Source: Peptoniphilus faecalis
Lineage (GTDB): Bacteria; Bacillota; Clostridia; Tissierellales; Peptoniphilaceae
Length of the DNA stretch: 64,000 nt
Reading direction: 5' to 3'
Assembly: GCF_012976305.1 (NCBI RefSeq)
Contig: NZ_JABDSR010000009.1
Location: forward strand, 1 to 64,000
Shown: positions 17,092 through 26,819 of the stretch, one piece after another
Layout: each line of letters begins with the position of its first letter
Position numbering within the stretch: the first letter of the stretch is position 1
The notes under the pieces: model-generated
Database searches by the model: none
The model's input: only the letters and a program-made list of their open reading frames with translations
What the model was told of the DNA's origin: nothing
Program-made: the position numbers and the translations under genes

Positions 17092-17943
17092 ATGAATATT
17101 AACTGGTATCCAGGTCATATGAAAAAGACAATTGAGGATATTGAGAAAAAATTAAAACTCATAGATTTTGTAATAGAGATAATTGATTCTCGTATTCCCT
17201 TCTCAAGTAGAAATCCTCTTTTTGACGACCTTTTAAAAAACAAAAAAAGACTTTTAATATTTAATAAGTCAGATTTATCAAATCCAAAATTAAATGAAGA
17301 TTGGATGAAAAGAATTATTGATGAAAATAATTTTGCAATTTCTTACAATGCAATGAAGCCAAATGTGGCTTTAGTCGTAAAAAGATCTGAGGAATTAATG
17401 TCTGAAGAGATAAAAAAATATGAGGATAAGGACCTTAACAAGGGACCACTTCGTGCAATGATTGTGGGCATACCAAATTCTGGAAAGTCAACTTTTATAA
17501 ACTCAATTTCTGGCACAAAATCTGCAAAAACTGGAAATAGGCCGGGAGTTACAAAGACAAATCAGTGGATAAAAATTCACTCAAAGCTTCACCTATTAGA
17601 TACGCCAGGAGTTTTGTGGCCAAAGTTTGAAGAAAAAGTTGGACTTAACCTAGCCTTTACTGGTGCGATAAAGGATGAAATTATGGATAGAGAAACCCTC
17701 TCTTTAAAATTAATTGAAAAATTAAAAAAGATTGCACCGAAGTCAATAGAAGAGAGATATAAAATTTCTAATGTCGAAAATATGGAGCCAATTGAAATTA
17801 TGGAGGAAATTGGAAAAAATAGAGGTGCACTTATGCGTGGCGGATTAATAGATTATGAAAAAGTTTCTGGAATTATTTTAGACGAGTTTAGGAAGGGAAC
17901 TCTTGGAAGAATAACTTTGGAGGAACCAGATGAATTTTTATAA
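17092..17943 (+). CDS. ylqF: Ribosome biogenesis GTPase YlqF/RbgA
   Basis: 283 residues, a circularly permuted GTPase: the G4 motif NKSD (near residue 58) precedes G1 GIPNSGKST (near 125) and G3 DTPGV (near 169). NWYPGHMKKT at the start is the family signature. In B. subtilis RbgA drives late 50S assembly around L16. The ATG directly follows the stop of the phosphatase gene and its 3' end overlaps rnhB by 14 bases, as in the common ylqF-rnhB gene order of Firmicutes. Confidence 0.95.
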   Translation: MNINWYPGHMKKTIEDIEKKLKLIDFVIEIIDSRIPFSSRNPLFDDLLKNKKRLLIFNKSDLSNPKLNEDWMKRIIDENNFAISYNAMKPNVALVVKRSEELMSEEIKKYEDKDLNKGPLRAMIVGIPNSGKSTFINSISGTKSAKTGNRPGVTKTNQWIKIHSKLHLLDTPGVLWPKFEEKVGLNLAFTGAIKDEIMDRETLSLKLIEKLKKIAPKSIEERYKISNVENMEPIEIMEEIGKNRGALMRGGLIDYEKVSGIILDEFRKGTLGRITLEEPDEFL

Positions 17944-18547
17944 ATTTGAAGATGAATACTACGACAAGGGGTACAAAAATATTTGTGGAATTGATGAAGT
18001 TGGAAGGGGCTGTCTTTTTGGAGATGTAGTTTCTTGTGCAATTATTATGCCAAAGGACGAGTACATCGAGGGAGTAGATGATTCAAAAAAGTTGACACCT
18101 AAAAAAAGAGAGGCACTTTATACAAAAATTTTGGAGTCTTGCATTGCCGTTGGAATTGGAAGGGCAAATGCAGATATTATTGATAAAGTAAATATAAAAA
18201 TGGCTACTCACATTTCCATGATAAATGCTCTTGAAAATTTGCGCGATAGGGAAAACAAAAAGGTCAATGCAGACTGTGTTTTAATAGATGCCGAAACTAT
18301 AGAAACTGGGATTTTTCAACATGCAATTGTTAAGGGCGACGAGTCTTGTTATTCCATTGCCTGTGCCTCAATTATTGCAAAAGTTTATCGAGATGACCTT
18401 TGCAACAAGTGGGCGGAGAAATATCCTCATTATGGAATCGAAAAACACAAGGGCTATGCTACAAAATATCATAGAGATGCTCTAAAGGCTTATGGTCCAA
18501 CGGATATGCATAGAAAATCTTTTTTGAAGAATATGAAATTATGGTAG
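17930..18547 (+). CDS. rnhB: Ribonuclease HII
   Basis: 205 residues. Removes ribonucleotides from DNA by cleaving RNA in RNA-DNA duplexes. GIDEVGRG near residue 20 supplies the catalytic Asp-Glu pair; LIDAE and the IAKVYRDD segment provide the other acidic residues. HxHGYxTxxH-type YGIEKHKGYATKYH is intact. GGAGGA inside the end of ylqF lies seven bases from the ATG. The gene overlaps yraN at its 3' end. Confidence 0.95.
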   Translation: MNFYKFEDEYYDKGYKNICGIDEVGRGCLFGDVVSCAIIMPKDEYIEGVDDSKKLTPKKREALYTKILESCIAVGIGRANADIIDKVNIKMATHISMINALENLRDRENKKVNADCVLIDAETIETGIFQHAIVKGDESCYSIACASIIAKVYRDDLCNKWAEKYPHYGIEKHKGYATKYHRDALKAYGPTDMHRKSFLKNMKLW

Positions 18548-18900
18548 GACACAATTTATTTTTTGGCAATCGTGGAGAAGATATTGCCACAAAATTTTTG
18601 GAGAAGAAGGGTTATATAATTTTAGAAAGGAATTATAGAGCCCTTGGTACAGAAATAGACATAATAGCAAGGGATAAAGATGAAATTGTCTTTGTTGAAG
18701 TAAAATCTCGAAACTCGAGAAAATATGGTGATGCCTGCGAAGCTGTCACGGAATTTAAAATGCAAAATATAATTCAAACTGCCACGGCGTATATTATGGA
18801 AAAAAATCTTTACGACATAATGGTTCGCTTCGATATAATTGAAATTTATTTTAATGAAAAGGAAATCAATCACATAGAGTCGGCATTTATGCTTTCATAA
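18541..18900 (+). CDS. YraN family (UPF0102) nuclease-fold protein
   Basis: 119 residues with the restriction-endonuclease-like core: GNRGEDIATKFLEKKGY, the RNYRALGTEIDIIARD motif (catalytic Asp) and FVEVKSR (Glu-x-Lys). YraN proteins are widespread next to rnhB; a role in recombination or DNA processing is suspected but unproven. The ATG overlaps the rnhB stop. A terminator follows immediately, so this ends the ylqF operon. Confidence 0.9.
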   Translation: MVGHNLFFGNRGEDIATKFLEKKGYIILERNYRALGTEIDIIARDKDEIVFVEVKSRNSRKYGDACEAVTEFKMQNIIQTATAYIMEKNLYDIMVRFDIIEIYFNEKEINHIESAFMLS

Positions 18901-18926
18901 ACTAGGTCAATCCTAGTTTTTTTATT
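18899..18926 (+). terminator. Intrinsic terminator after yraN
   Basis: ACTAGG/CCTAGT stem with a five-base loop followed by seven T. Confidence 0.85.
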
Positions 18927-19024
18927 TTTAATTATTGTTTAATTATTAAAAGAGTTGTGTTATTATAGTTAATAGAAAAAACATAGTAATTTTGTATGAA
19001 TTATTTTTTATAAATGGAGGAAGT

Positions 19025-19771
19025 ATGACAGAGTTATTGAGAATTGAAAATTTAAGTGCTGGCGTAGAAGATAAAGAAATTTTAAAAGATATAAATTTAA
19101 AAATTAATTACGGCGAGGTGCATGTAATTATGGGGCCAAATGGTTCAGGAAAATCCACACTTGCCAATGTAATCATGGACAACCCAGTTTACAATGTAAC
19201 TAGTGGAAAAATATTTTTAGATGGAGAAGATATTACAGATCTTACAACTGATAAGAGGGCAAATAAAGGACTTTTTATGTCCTTCCAAACTCCTGAAGAA
19301 GTTCCAGGAATTTCGGTGGAGAACTTTATTAGAACGGCAAAATCTTTAAAGGAAGATAAGACAATTTCTATTTTAAAATTTAAAAAGGAAATAAAAAAGG
19401 AAATGGAAGAGTTAAAAATGGATTCTTCTTATGCTGAAAGATATCTTAATGTTGGCTTTTCTGGTGGAGAAAAAAAGAAAAATGAAATTCTTCAAATGCT
19501 TATGCTAAATCCAAAACTTGCAATTTTAGATGAAACTGATTCAGGGCTTGATGTCGACGCAACGAGAATTGTATCAAGAGGAATTGAAAAGTTCTTAAAT
19601 AAAGATAATGCAGTTTTAATTATCACTCACCACAAAGAATTAATAGACAACATTAAACCAGACTTTGTTCACGTAGTTTTAGATGGACAAATTGTAAAAG
19701 AAGGAGACGCTTCTCTAATTGATAAAATCGAAAAGGATGGATTCAATTGGATAAGAGAAGAGGTGAAATAA
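19025..19771 (+). CDS. sufC: Fe-S assembly ATPase SufC
   Basis: 248 residues starting at the ATG after GGAGG (19016-19020). ABC-type ATPase with Walker A GPNGSGKST, the Suf-type signature FSGGEKKKNE and Walker B LAILDETDSGLDVD. SufC drives conformational changes in the SufBCD scaffold on which clusters are built. It is first gene of a sufCBDSU operon followed by an Rrf2 regulator; the order C-B-D-S-U is typical of Firmicutes and relatives lacking ISC. Confidence 0.96.
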   Translation: MTELLRIENLSAGVEDKEILKDINLKINYGEVHVIMGPNGSGKSTLANVIMDNPVYNVTSGKIFLDGEDITDLTTDKRANKGLFMSFQTPEEVPGISVENFIRTAKSLKEDKTISILKFKKEIKKEMEELKMDSSYAERYLNVGFSGGEKKKNEILQMLMLNPKLAILDETDSGLDVDATRIVSRGIEKFLNKDNAVLIITHHKELIDNIKPDFVHVVLDGQIVKEGDASLIDKIEKDGFNWIREEVK

Positions 19772-21184
19772 TTGACTAAGATAGATAAAACTTATGTAGA
19801 AGACATGGATCGTGGCGTCTATGATATTAAAAATAAATTTACCTTTAGATCAAAGACTGAAAAGGGTCTTACAGAAGAAATTGTAAGACAAATTTCAAAG
19901 GAAAAGGATGAACCAGAGTGGATGCTTGAAAGTAGACTTAAGGCATTAAAAATATTTAATGAAAAGACAAACCCAGAGTGGGGACCAGATTTATCTGAAG
20001 TCGATATGGATGAAATCACAACTTATATTAGGCCTGATGCAGATATGAGTGACGACTGGAAAAATGTGCCAGAGGAAATAAGAGATACCTTTGATAAGCT
20101 AGGAATTCCTGAAGCAGAAAAGGAATTTATGTTATCTGGAGTTGGGGCACAATATGATTCTGAAGTTGTATATCACAATATTCAAAAATATTTGTCCGAC
20201 CAAGGGGTAATTTATACAGATTTTGAAACGGGGCTTAAAAAATATCCAGAAATTGTAAAAAAGTATTTTAGCAAATGCATCACTCCAAATCTTCACAAGT
20301 ATGCAGCTCTTCACTATGCAGTTTGGTCTGGAGGATCCTTTGTATATGTTCCAAAGGGAGTAAATGTAGATATACCTTTACAATCTTACTTTAGACTTAA
20401 CGCACCAGGAGCTGGGCAATTTGAACATACTCTTATAATTGTGGAAGAAGATGCTTATTGTCATTTCATCGAAGGCTGTTCTGCTCCAAAATACAATGTA
20501 ATAAATCTTCATGCGGGAGCTGTTGAACTTTTTGTTGGAGAAAATGCAACTCTAAGGTACTCAACAATAGAAAATTGGTCGAGAAATATGTATAACTTAA
20601 ACACAAAGAGAGCTATTGTTGAAAAAAATGGAAAAATTGAATGGGTTTCAGGTTCCTTTGGCTCAAAAGTTTCAATGTTATATCCTGCATCAATTTTAGT
20701 GGGAGAAAATGCAAGCAGTGAATTTACGGGGATTTCTTTTGCGGGTGAAGGGCAAAATCTAGATACAGGAGCACAAGTTGTTCACGCAGCACCTCATACT
20801 AAATCAACTATTAACACGAAATCAATTTCAAAATCCGGTGGAATTGCTATTTATAGAGGACTTGTTGAGATTAAGGAAAATGCAGTGGGCGCAAAGAATT
20901 CAACTTCCTGTGAATCATTAATGCTTGATAGCAAGTCTCGTTCAGACACAATTCCAACTATAAAGATCGAGAATAACGATATTGATATAGGACACGAAGC
21001 AAAAATTGGAAGAATTAGTGATTCTGTAATTTTTTATTTGATGTCTAGAGGAATTTCTGAACAAGAAGCAAGGGAAATGGTTGTAAGAGGATTTGCAGAA
21101 CCAATTGCAAAGGAACTTCCTATGGAATATGCAGTTGAGATGAATAATCTAATTAACCTTGAACTTGTTGGAGCAATTGGGTAG
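19772..21184 (+). CDS. sufB: Fe-S assembly scaffold protein SufB
   Basis: 470 residues, starting at a TTG directly after the sufC stop with AGGTG six bases before it. The SufB/D beta-helix core is present with GGSFVYVPKGV, HFIEGCSAP, the CxxC-free conserved Cys in NSTSCESLML, and the C-terminal HEAKIGRISDSVIFYLMSRGISEQEA segment. SufB carries the site where the nascent cluster assembles in complex with SufC and SufD. Confidence 0.96.
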   Translation: MTKIDKTYVEDMDRGVYDIKNKFTFRSKTEKGLTEEIVRQISKEKDEPEWMLESRLKALKIFNEKTNPEWGPDLSEVDMDEITTYIRPDADMSDDWKNVPEEIRDTFDKLGIPEAEKEFMLSGVGAQYDSEVVYHNIQKYLSDQGVIYTDFETGLKKYPEIVKKYFSKCITPNLHKYAALHYAVWSGGSFVYVPKGVNVDIPLQSYFRLNAPGAGQFEHTLIIVEEDAYCHFIEGCSAPKYNVINLHAGAVELFVGENATLRYSTIENWSRNMYNLNTKRAIVEKNGKIEWVSGSFGSKVSMLYPASILVGENASSEFTGISFAGEGQNLDTGAQVVHAAPHTKSTINTKSISKSGGIAIYRGLVEIKENAVGAKNSTSCESLMLDSKSRSDTIPTIKIENNDIDIGHEAKIGRISDSVIFYLMSRGISEQEAREMVVRGFAEPIAKELPMEYAVEMNNLINLELVGAIG

Positions 21185-21191
21185 GTGAAAG

Positions 21192-22238
21192 ATGAATATA
21201 ATTGGAAATGAAATTGCCTTTAAAACTTTTAGTTTTTTAAAGGTAAATGAAACAGAAATAAAAATCCCAAAAATCAGGGGGAAATTATATAGAGAAGAAG
21301 GGAAAAAAAATCCGGGAGAAATTTCTGAATTTGAAAAAATAAAATATGGAATTTCATCTGACGCATTGGAATTAAATAGAAAATATTTAAATTATTACAA
21401 TTCCTATGTGGCAAAGGAAGGAGAAGTCAAAGAAGATTTCAAATTATTTGAACTAGATGATGAGTATTGTGAACTTTTTGATCTTCAACATATAATTGCA
21501 GAAAAAAATTCAAAATTGAAAGTTATACTTGACTACACTTCTTGTGGCAAGGGCGAAAAATTCAGAAATTCTGTTATAAAGGTTTTAGCAAAGGAAAACT
21601 CTCAAGTAGAAGTTTTTGTAATAGCAAGAGACGATGATAAATCCTTAGTCCTTGAATCTATTGGAATTTACACAGAAGATGACGCAAAGGTATCTGTTCA
21701 CCAATATGAACTAGGCGCATCAAAACTATACACAAACTATAAAGCAGAACTTATTGGCGAAAGATCCTCTTCAGTTGTAGATTCAATTTATTTTGGACAA
21801 AAAGAGGAATATTTAAATATGAATTACGACATGATTCATAGAGGAAAAAAGACTGAGTCAGATATTTTGGTAAATGGAGCACTAAAGGACAAATCCTTTA
21901 AAAATTTTAAGTCAAACTTACAATTTATAGAAGGCGCAAAGGGTGCTGTTGGCTCTGAAGAAGAGTATTCAATTTTGCTTGACGACACAGTCAACTCAAT
22001 TTCAGTGCCACTAATGCTTGCTCACGAAGATGATGTAGTAGGCAATCACGCATCAAGTGCAGGAAAACTCGACATGAATCAAGTATTTTATCTAATGAGC
22101 AGAGGAATTAGTTATGATGAAGCAGAAGCACTAATAGTTGAATCAAAATTTTCTCGAGCAATTGACGCACTGGCAGATGAAAAATTAAAAGAGGAAGTTT
22201 GGAATTCAGTTAGACAAATTATAAAGAGAGGAAATTAA
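21192..22238 (+). CDS. sufD: Fe-S assembly protein SufD
   Basis: 348 residues, paralogous to SufB in its C-terminal half: HEDDVVGNHASSAGKLDMNQVFYLMSRGISYDEAEALIV is the shared block (His at the SufB-SufD cluster interface). The N-terminal part is short and weakly conserved. It pairs with SufB in the SufBC2D complex. Seven bases separate it from sufB and one from sufS. Confidence 0.92.
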   Translation: MNIIGNEIAFKTFSFLKVNETEIKIPKIRGKLYREEGKKNPGEISEFEKIKYGISSDALELNRKYLNYYNSYVAKEGEVKEDFKLFELDDEYCELFDLQHIIAEKNSKLKVILDYTSCGKGEKFRNSVIKVLAKENSQVEVFVIARDDDKSLVLESIGIYTEDDAKVSVHQYELGASKLYTNYKAELIGERSSSVVDSIYFGQKEEYLNMNYDMIHRGKKTESDILVNGALKDKSFKNFKSNLQFIEGAKGAVGSEEEYSILLDDTVNSISVPLMLAHEDDVVGNHASSAGKLDMNQVFYLMSRGISYDEAEALIVESKFSRAIDALADEKLKEEVWNSVRQIIKRGN

Positions 22239-22239
22239 T

Positions 22240-23481
22240 ATGTTTACAAATAAAGAAATAGAAAATATAAGAGGAGAATTTCCTTTTTTAAAATTGAAGC
22301 CTAATGGAAAGAATATTGTCTACTTTGACAATGGAGCAACAACTCAAAAGCCTCGTGAAATTTTAGAAAATATTCAAAATTTTTATGAAACTGAAAATGG
22401 AAACCCCCATAGGGGAGCTCACTATCTTGCAATGAAATCGACGGAAGTTTATGAAAATGCAAGGCAAAAAGTTGCTGATTTTGTAGGAGCAAAAAAGGCA
22501 AGTGAAATTGTATTTTTGAGAAATGCAACAGAGGCATTAAATTTAATAGCCTATTCCTATGGACTTAATAATTTAAGTGAAGGCGACGAAATTGTAATTT
22601 CAATAATGGAGCACCATTCAAATTTAGTTCCTTGGCAACAAGTTGCTAGAAAAACTGGCGCAAAATTAAAATATTTGTATATAGACGAGGACAAGCAAAT
22701 TCCTTTTTCTGAAATAGAAGAAAAAGTTACGGAAAAGACAAAGATTTTATCTATTACAGGAGCATCTAATGTAGTAGGGACAAATCCAGATATTGAAAAA
22801 ATTGTGAAGTATGTTAGAGAAAATTCAAGGGCAAAAATTATTTTAGACGGTGCACAACTTGTGCCTCATAGAAAAGTAAATGTAAGTGAACTTGATGTTG
22901 ACTTCTTGGCATTTTCTGGTCATAAGATGTACTCTGCTCTAGGAATAGGTGTACTTTATGGAAAAGAAGACATATTAAATGAAATGGAACCCTTCCTAAC
23001 AGGAGGCGATATGATAGAGTATGTTTATGAAGACCATACAACTTTTTTAAATGCACCGCAAAGATTTGAAGCTGGTACTGCAAATGTTGAAGGTGCAGTA
23101 AACCTTGCAGCAGCCATTGATTTTGTAAATAAATATGGCATGGAAAGGATTGACGAGTACGAAAGATATTTAACTGACTATTGTTATGAAAAGTTAATAA
23201 AATTAGAATATCTTGAAGTTTATACAACTAGCAACAAAAATAGAGCTCCAGTAATATCATTTAACTTTAAAGAGGCTCATCCCCACGATGTTGCATCAAT
23301 CTTAGATACTTATGGCATTGCAATAAGGTCAGGACATCACTGTGCTCAACCTCTTCATAGATTTTTAGGCTCAAACTTCTCTTGTAGAGCAAGCTTTGCA
23401 ATTTATAATACAGTTGAAGAAATTGATTATTTCGTGGATCATCTTGAAGATGTAAGGAGGATTTTAGGTATTGAATCTTGA
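22240..23481 (+). CDS. sufS: Cysteine desulfurase SufS
   Basis: 413-residue group II PLP enzyme. The PLP Lys is in FSGHKMYSALGIGVLYG, and the active-site Cys is in RSGHHCAQPLHR. N-terminal YFDNGATTQKP and MEHHSNLVPWQ are typical. It mobilises sulfur from cysteine and passes it to SufU, whose gene overlaps the 3' end by 11 bases. Confidence 0.95.
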   Translation: MFTNKEIENIRGEFPFLKLKPNGKNIVYFDNGATTQKPREILENIQNFYETENGNPHRGAHYLAMKSTEVYENARQKVADFVGAKKASEIVFLRNATEALNLIAYSYGLNNLSEGDEIVISIMEHHSNLVPWQQVARKTGAKLKYLYIDEDKQIPFSEIEEKVTEKTKILSITGASNVVGTNPDIEKIVKYVRENSRAKIILDGAQLVPHRKVNVSELDVDFLAFSGHKMYSALGIGVLYGKEDILNEMEPFLTGGDMIEYVYEDHTTFLNAPQRFEAGTANVEGAVNLAAAIDFVNKYGMERIDEYERYLTDYCYEKLIKLEYLEVYTTSNKNRAPVISFNFKEAHPHDVASILDTYGIAIRSGHHCAQPLHRFLGSNFSCRASFAIYNTVEEIDYFVDHLEDVRRILGIES

Positions 23482-23926
23482 TAATATTTACACAGAATTA
23501 ATTTTAGAACATTCTAGAAATAAACACAATAGACGTGATTTAGAGGATTATACTCACAAAGAGCTTGGACACAATCCAAGCTGCGGTGATGAAATCACTC
23601 TTCAGTTAAAAGTAGAAGATGGAATTATAAAAGACATTTCTTATACGGGACATGGTTGTGCGATTTCACAAGCATCCACATCAATTATGTGTGACAATGT
23701 AAGAGGGATAACTGTGGAAGAAGCTATTGAAAGAGCAAAGAAATTTATTGGAATGGTAAAGGGTGAAGTCAAAGATCCTGACGAGCTTGAAGAACTTGAC
23801 GATGCCATAGCCTTTGAATCCATTAGCAATCTTCCAGCAAGGGTAAAGTGTGCAGTCCTTTCATGGTACACTTTAAAAGATATGTTAGAAAACAATAAAG
23901 AAGAAGGATCTTTTATTCCATCATAA
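23471..23926 (+). CDS. sufU: Sulfur-transfer scaffold SufU
   Basis: 151 residues; TTG start ten bases after AAGGAGG inside sufS. Three conserved Cys (NPSCGDEI, GHGCAISQAS, RVKCAVLSW) bind Zn in Gram-positive SufU, and the Asp in CGDE is conserved. The insertion between the second and third Cys distinguishes SufU from IscU. Accepts persulfide from SufS. Confidence 0.95.
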   Translation: MNLDNIYTELILEHSRNKHNRRDLEDYTHKELGHNPSCGDEITLQLKVEDGIIKDISYTGHGCAISQASTSIMCDNVRGITVEEAIERAKKFIGMVKGEVKDPDELEELDDAIAFESISNLPARVKCAVLSWYTLKDMLENNKEEGSFIPS

Positions 23927-23937
23927 GAGGTGATTAA

Positions 23938-24333
23938 ATGAAACTTTCTACAAAGGGCCGTTATGGCTTAATGGCAATGTATAATTTAAAAGAAAATGAA
24001 GGGAAGGGTCCCATTGCACTAAAGGATATTGCAAAAGAAGAAAATTTATCAGAATCTTATTTAGAACAACTTTTTTCTCTTTTAAAAAAAGCTGGACTCG
24101 TTAAATCAATAAGAGGAGCAGGTGGAGGCTATGTTTTATCGAGAGCTCCAAAGGATATTGCCATTGGAGAAATAATAAATGCTCTTGAAGGCGATATTTC
24201 TCTTTCTTGCTGTGACCTTGGCAAAAATATCAATTGCGGAAAGCTAAAGGATTGTGCAACTAGAGATATACTATCTAAGTTACAAGGACAAATTGAAGAT
24301 GTAATGGAGTCCATGACTCTGGCAGACATGTGA
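23938..24333 (+). CDS. Rrf2 family Fe-S-type regulator
   Basis: 131 residues. N-terminal winged helix starting KLSTKGRYGLMAMYNL and the recognition helix LSESYLEQLFSLLKKAGLVKS; C-terminal part has cysteines in SCCDLGKNINCGKLKDC, consistent with an IscR/CymR-like protein that may hold a [2Fe-2S] cluster. Position, 12 bases after sufU and eight before a second desulfurase gene, suggests control of Fe-S or cysteine metabolism. No operator could be assigned. Confidence 0.9.
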   Translation: MKLSTKGRYGLMAMYNLKENEGKGPIALKDIAKEENLSESYLEQLFSLLKKAGLVKSIRGAGGGYVLSRAPKDIAIGEIINALEGDISLSCCDLGKNINCGKLKDCATRDILSKLQGQIEDVMESMTLADM

Positions 24334-24340
24334 GGTTAAT

Positions 24341-25468
24341 ATGATTTACATGGATAATGCTGCTACTACAAAGATCACAGAGAATGTACTAAAGGCCATG
24401 CTTCCCTATTTGAGAGAAAATTATGGGAATGCATCGGCAATTTATTCTCTAGGACAAAAGTCGAGAGCGGCAATTGAAAACTCGAGAATAAAAATTGCAG
24501 AAAATTTAAAAGTAAAGCCAAGTGAAATTTATTTTACTTCATCAGGATCTGAATCTGACAACTGGGTTATAAAAGAAATATTGAATCCAAGGGAAAAAAA
24601 TCATATAATATCATCAAAGATAGAACATCCAGCTATTTTAAATTCACTTAAATCAGTTGAGAGATTTGGCAATGAAACTTCTCTAATTTCAGTAGACGAA
24701 GAAGGCTTTGTGAATTTAGATGAATTAAGTGAAAAAATAAAGGACAATACAAAATTAATTTCCATAATGTTTGCGAATAATGAAATAGGAACCATTGAGC
24801 CAATTTCTGAAATTTCAAAAATTGCTCGAGAAAAAAATATTTTATTTCATACAGACGCAGTACAAGCTATGGGAAATGTTAAATTTAATCTAAAAGATAT
24901 AGACGTGGACATGCTTTCTATATCAGGACACAAGCTAGGAGCTCCTAAAGGAATTGGAATTTTATACATTAAAGAAGGCGTAGAAATTTCGCCCTTTATA
25001 AATGGTGGAGAACAAGAAAGGGGCATGAGAGCATCCACAGAAAATATTGCATCCATAGTTGGCATAGCAAAAGCAATAGAAGACGCCTATGCAAATATGG
25101 ATGAAAATATAAACTACACAAGTGATTTAAGAGATTATACTATTGAAAAACTTTTAAACATAGATGGAATTATTTTTAATGGTCCAATAGACAATAGACT
25201 TCCTGGAAATATTAATATTACGCTAAAGGATACTAAGCCACAAACAATGGTGCAATACCTTGATATGTATGATATATGTGTTTCATCTGGATCTGCTTGT
25301 GCAGCGGGAAGTATAAATCCATCCCATGTCCTTAGGGCAATTGGAAGAAGTGAAGAAGATTCTCTTTCAACGCTTAGACTTTCCATAAATCACAATAACA
25401 CAAAAGAAGAGTGCGATTATGTAGTGGAGAAAATAAGTAAAGGGATGAAAAAGTTCAAGAACAGGTGA
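24341..25468 (+). CDS. Cysteine desulfurase, NifS/IscS type
   Basis: 375-residue group I enzyme, distinct from the SufS above. MIYMDNAATTKI start, HPAIL, PLP Lys in SISGHKLGAPKGIG, and the mobile-loop Cys in SSGSACAAGS. Together with the Rrf2 gene it forms the usual iscR-iscS-like pair that often precedes iscU or mnmA; neither follows here. It may serve tRNA thiolation or general sulfur supply. Confidence 0.93.
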   Translation: MIYMDNAATTKITENVLKAMLPYLRENYGNASAIYSLGQKSRAAIENSRIKIAENLKVKPSEIYFTSSGSESDNWVIKEILNPREKNHIISSKIEHPAILNSLKSVERFGNETSLISVDEEGFVNLDELSEKIKDNTKLISIMFANNEIGTIEPISEISKIAREKNILFHTDAVQAMGNVKFNLKDIDVDMLSISGHKLGAPKGIGILYIKEGVEISPFINGGEQERGMRASTENIASIVGIAKAIEDAYANMDENINYTSDLRDYTIEKLLNIDGIIFNGPIDNRLPGNINITLKDTKPQTMVQYLDMYDICVSSGSACAAGSINPSHVLRAIGRSEEDSLSTLRLSINHNNTKEECDYVVEKISKGMKKFKNR

Positions 25469-25472
25469 TAAT

Positions 25473-26756
25473 ATGTTGGAACAAATTTCCGGTAATGCTG
25501 CGAGATTTATGATTTATGCCCTTGTAACATTATCTATACTTTTAATATTTTTGGCAATTTATTATCTAATAAATATTGGGAATAGATATATTGAAGGCAA
25601 AAAAAGAATAAATATAGATCTACATTACATTACAAAAATATTTTTAGGGATTTTAGCTTTCTATTTAATAACAATAATTTTTAACAAGTTCCCAATTCTA
25701 GGTTATACTCTTTCTTCTGCTATTATTGCAATTATTTTTGCATACATAATAGATCCAATAGTAAATTATTTAGAGAGAAAGGGAATAAAAAGACAGTTTG
25801 GAGTAATAATAGTTTATATTTCTGTTATTTTAATTTTTGGAATATTAATAATTTCTGTAATACCAAAAACTATTAATGAAGTTTCAAATTTACTCACAAG
25901 CTTACCTGCAATGGTGGACACGCTTACTAGAAACGTAAATGATTTCTTGACGCAGATTTTTGCAAATTTTAATATTAAATTACCAGAAAACTTTATAGAC
26001 ATCTATAAAGAGTCAAATCCAAAGGTTGGGGTGGATGTCAAGACGCCACAAATTGTATCAAATGTTTTAAATTCCATGACAAAAACTATTAACGATTTAG
26101 CTACAAAAATTCAAGGCTCACTTATGAGTTCACTTTCTGGAGTTTTTTCAAAGGTATATGGAGCATTGACTGGTGCCTTTAGATTAGTATTAATAATTTT
26201 ATTTTCATTTTACTTTTCTGTGGACAAGGAAAAATTCACTCATAAAGTAAAAAAAATTATTCCAAACAAATATAGAGATGACATTACATTTTTGGCAAAC
26301 AGAATAGACATAGCTCTTCAACAATTTATTAGAGGAAGAATGTTAATGGCAATTTTCGTTGGAGTACTCACTATGATTTATCTATTAATATTAGGAGTGG
26401 ACTTTGCAATAATTATTGGACTTATCACTTGTATTGCAGATATTATTCCATATGTAGGACCTTTCCTTGGATGTGTGCCTGCAGTTTTATTTGCATTAGT
26501 AGATTCTCCAGTAAAAGCATTTTGGGTAATGGTTTTATTCATATTAGTTCAATGGATAGAAAATAATATTCTCGCACCGAAACTTATTGGAGATAGTACA
26601 GGGTTAAATCCATTACTTATTTTAATTTCAATAATCATTGGTGGAGGAATTTTTGGAGTTTGGGGAATGGTAATCTCTGTTCCAATCACGTCAATTATAT
26701 TTATATTAATTGATTTTGCAAAAATAAAATACAACGACAAATATAGCTCTAATTGA
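25473..26756 (+). CDS. AI-2E family transporter (PerM/TqsA-like)
   Basis: 427 residues with two N-terminal membrane helices, a hydrophobic pair near 80-135, an extracytoplasmic region and a C-terminal block of helices. The family stretch FIRGRMLMAIFVGVLTMIYLLILGVDFAIIIGLITCIADIIPYVGPFLG is diagnostic of PF01594. Exporter or Na+/H+ antiporter roles have been shown for some members; substrate here is unknown. Its stop codon overlaps the -35 box of the alaS promoter. Confidence 0.9.
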   Translation: MLEQISGNAARFMIYALVTLSILLIFLAIYYLINIGNRYIEGKKRINIDLHYITKIFLGILAFYLITIIFNKFPILGYTLSSAIIAIIFAYIIDPIVNYLERKGIKRQFGVIIVYISVILIFGILIISVIPKTINEVSNLLTSLPAMVDTLTRNVNDFLTQIFANFNIKLPENFIDIYKESNPKVGVDVKTPQIVSNVLNSMTKTINDLATKIQGSLMSSLSGVFSKVYGALTGAFRLVLIILFSFYFSVDKEKFTHKVKKIIPNKYRDDITFLANRIDIALQQFIRGRMLMAIFVGVLTMIYLLILGVDFAIIIGLITCIADIIPYVGPFLGCVPAVLFALVDSPVKAFWVMVLFILVQWIENNILAPKLIGDSTGLNPLLILISIIIGGGIFGVWGMVISVPITSIIFILIDFAKIKYNDKYSSN

Positions 26757-26781
26757 CATTCATATTCTTTATAATTATAAT
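26753..26781 (+). promoter_or_regulatory. Consensus sigma-A promoter for alaS
   Basis: TTGACA (26753-26758) and TATAAT (26776-26781) with 17 bases between, the best promoter match in the window. Confidence 0.88.
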
Positions 26782-26792
26782 ATTTATAGCAC

Positions 26793-26819
26793 ATCCTCCC
26801 AGGGAATGGGAGGATTTTT
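26793..26819 (+). terminator. Terminator hairpin inside the alaS leader (possible attenuator)
   Basis: ATCCTCCC pairs perfectly with GGGAGGAT around a seven-base loop, then five T. It lies between the predicted alaS transcription start (about 26788) and the ribosome site at 26823-26827, so it either ends read-through from upstream or attenuates alaS itself. No T-box motif is present. Confidence 0.75.
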
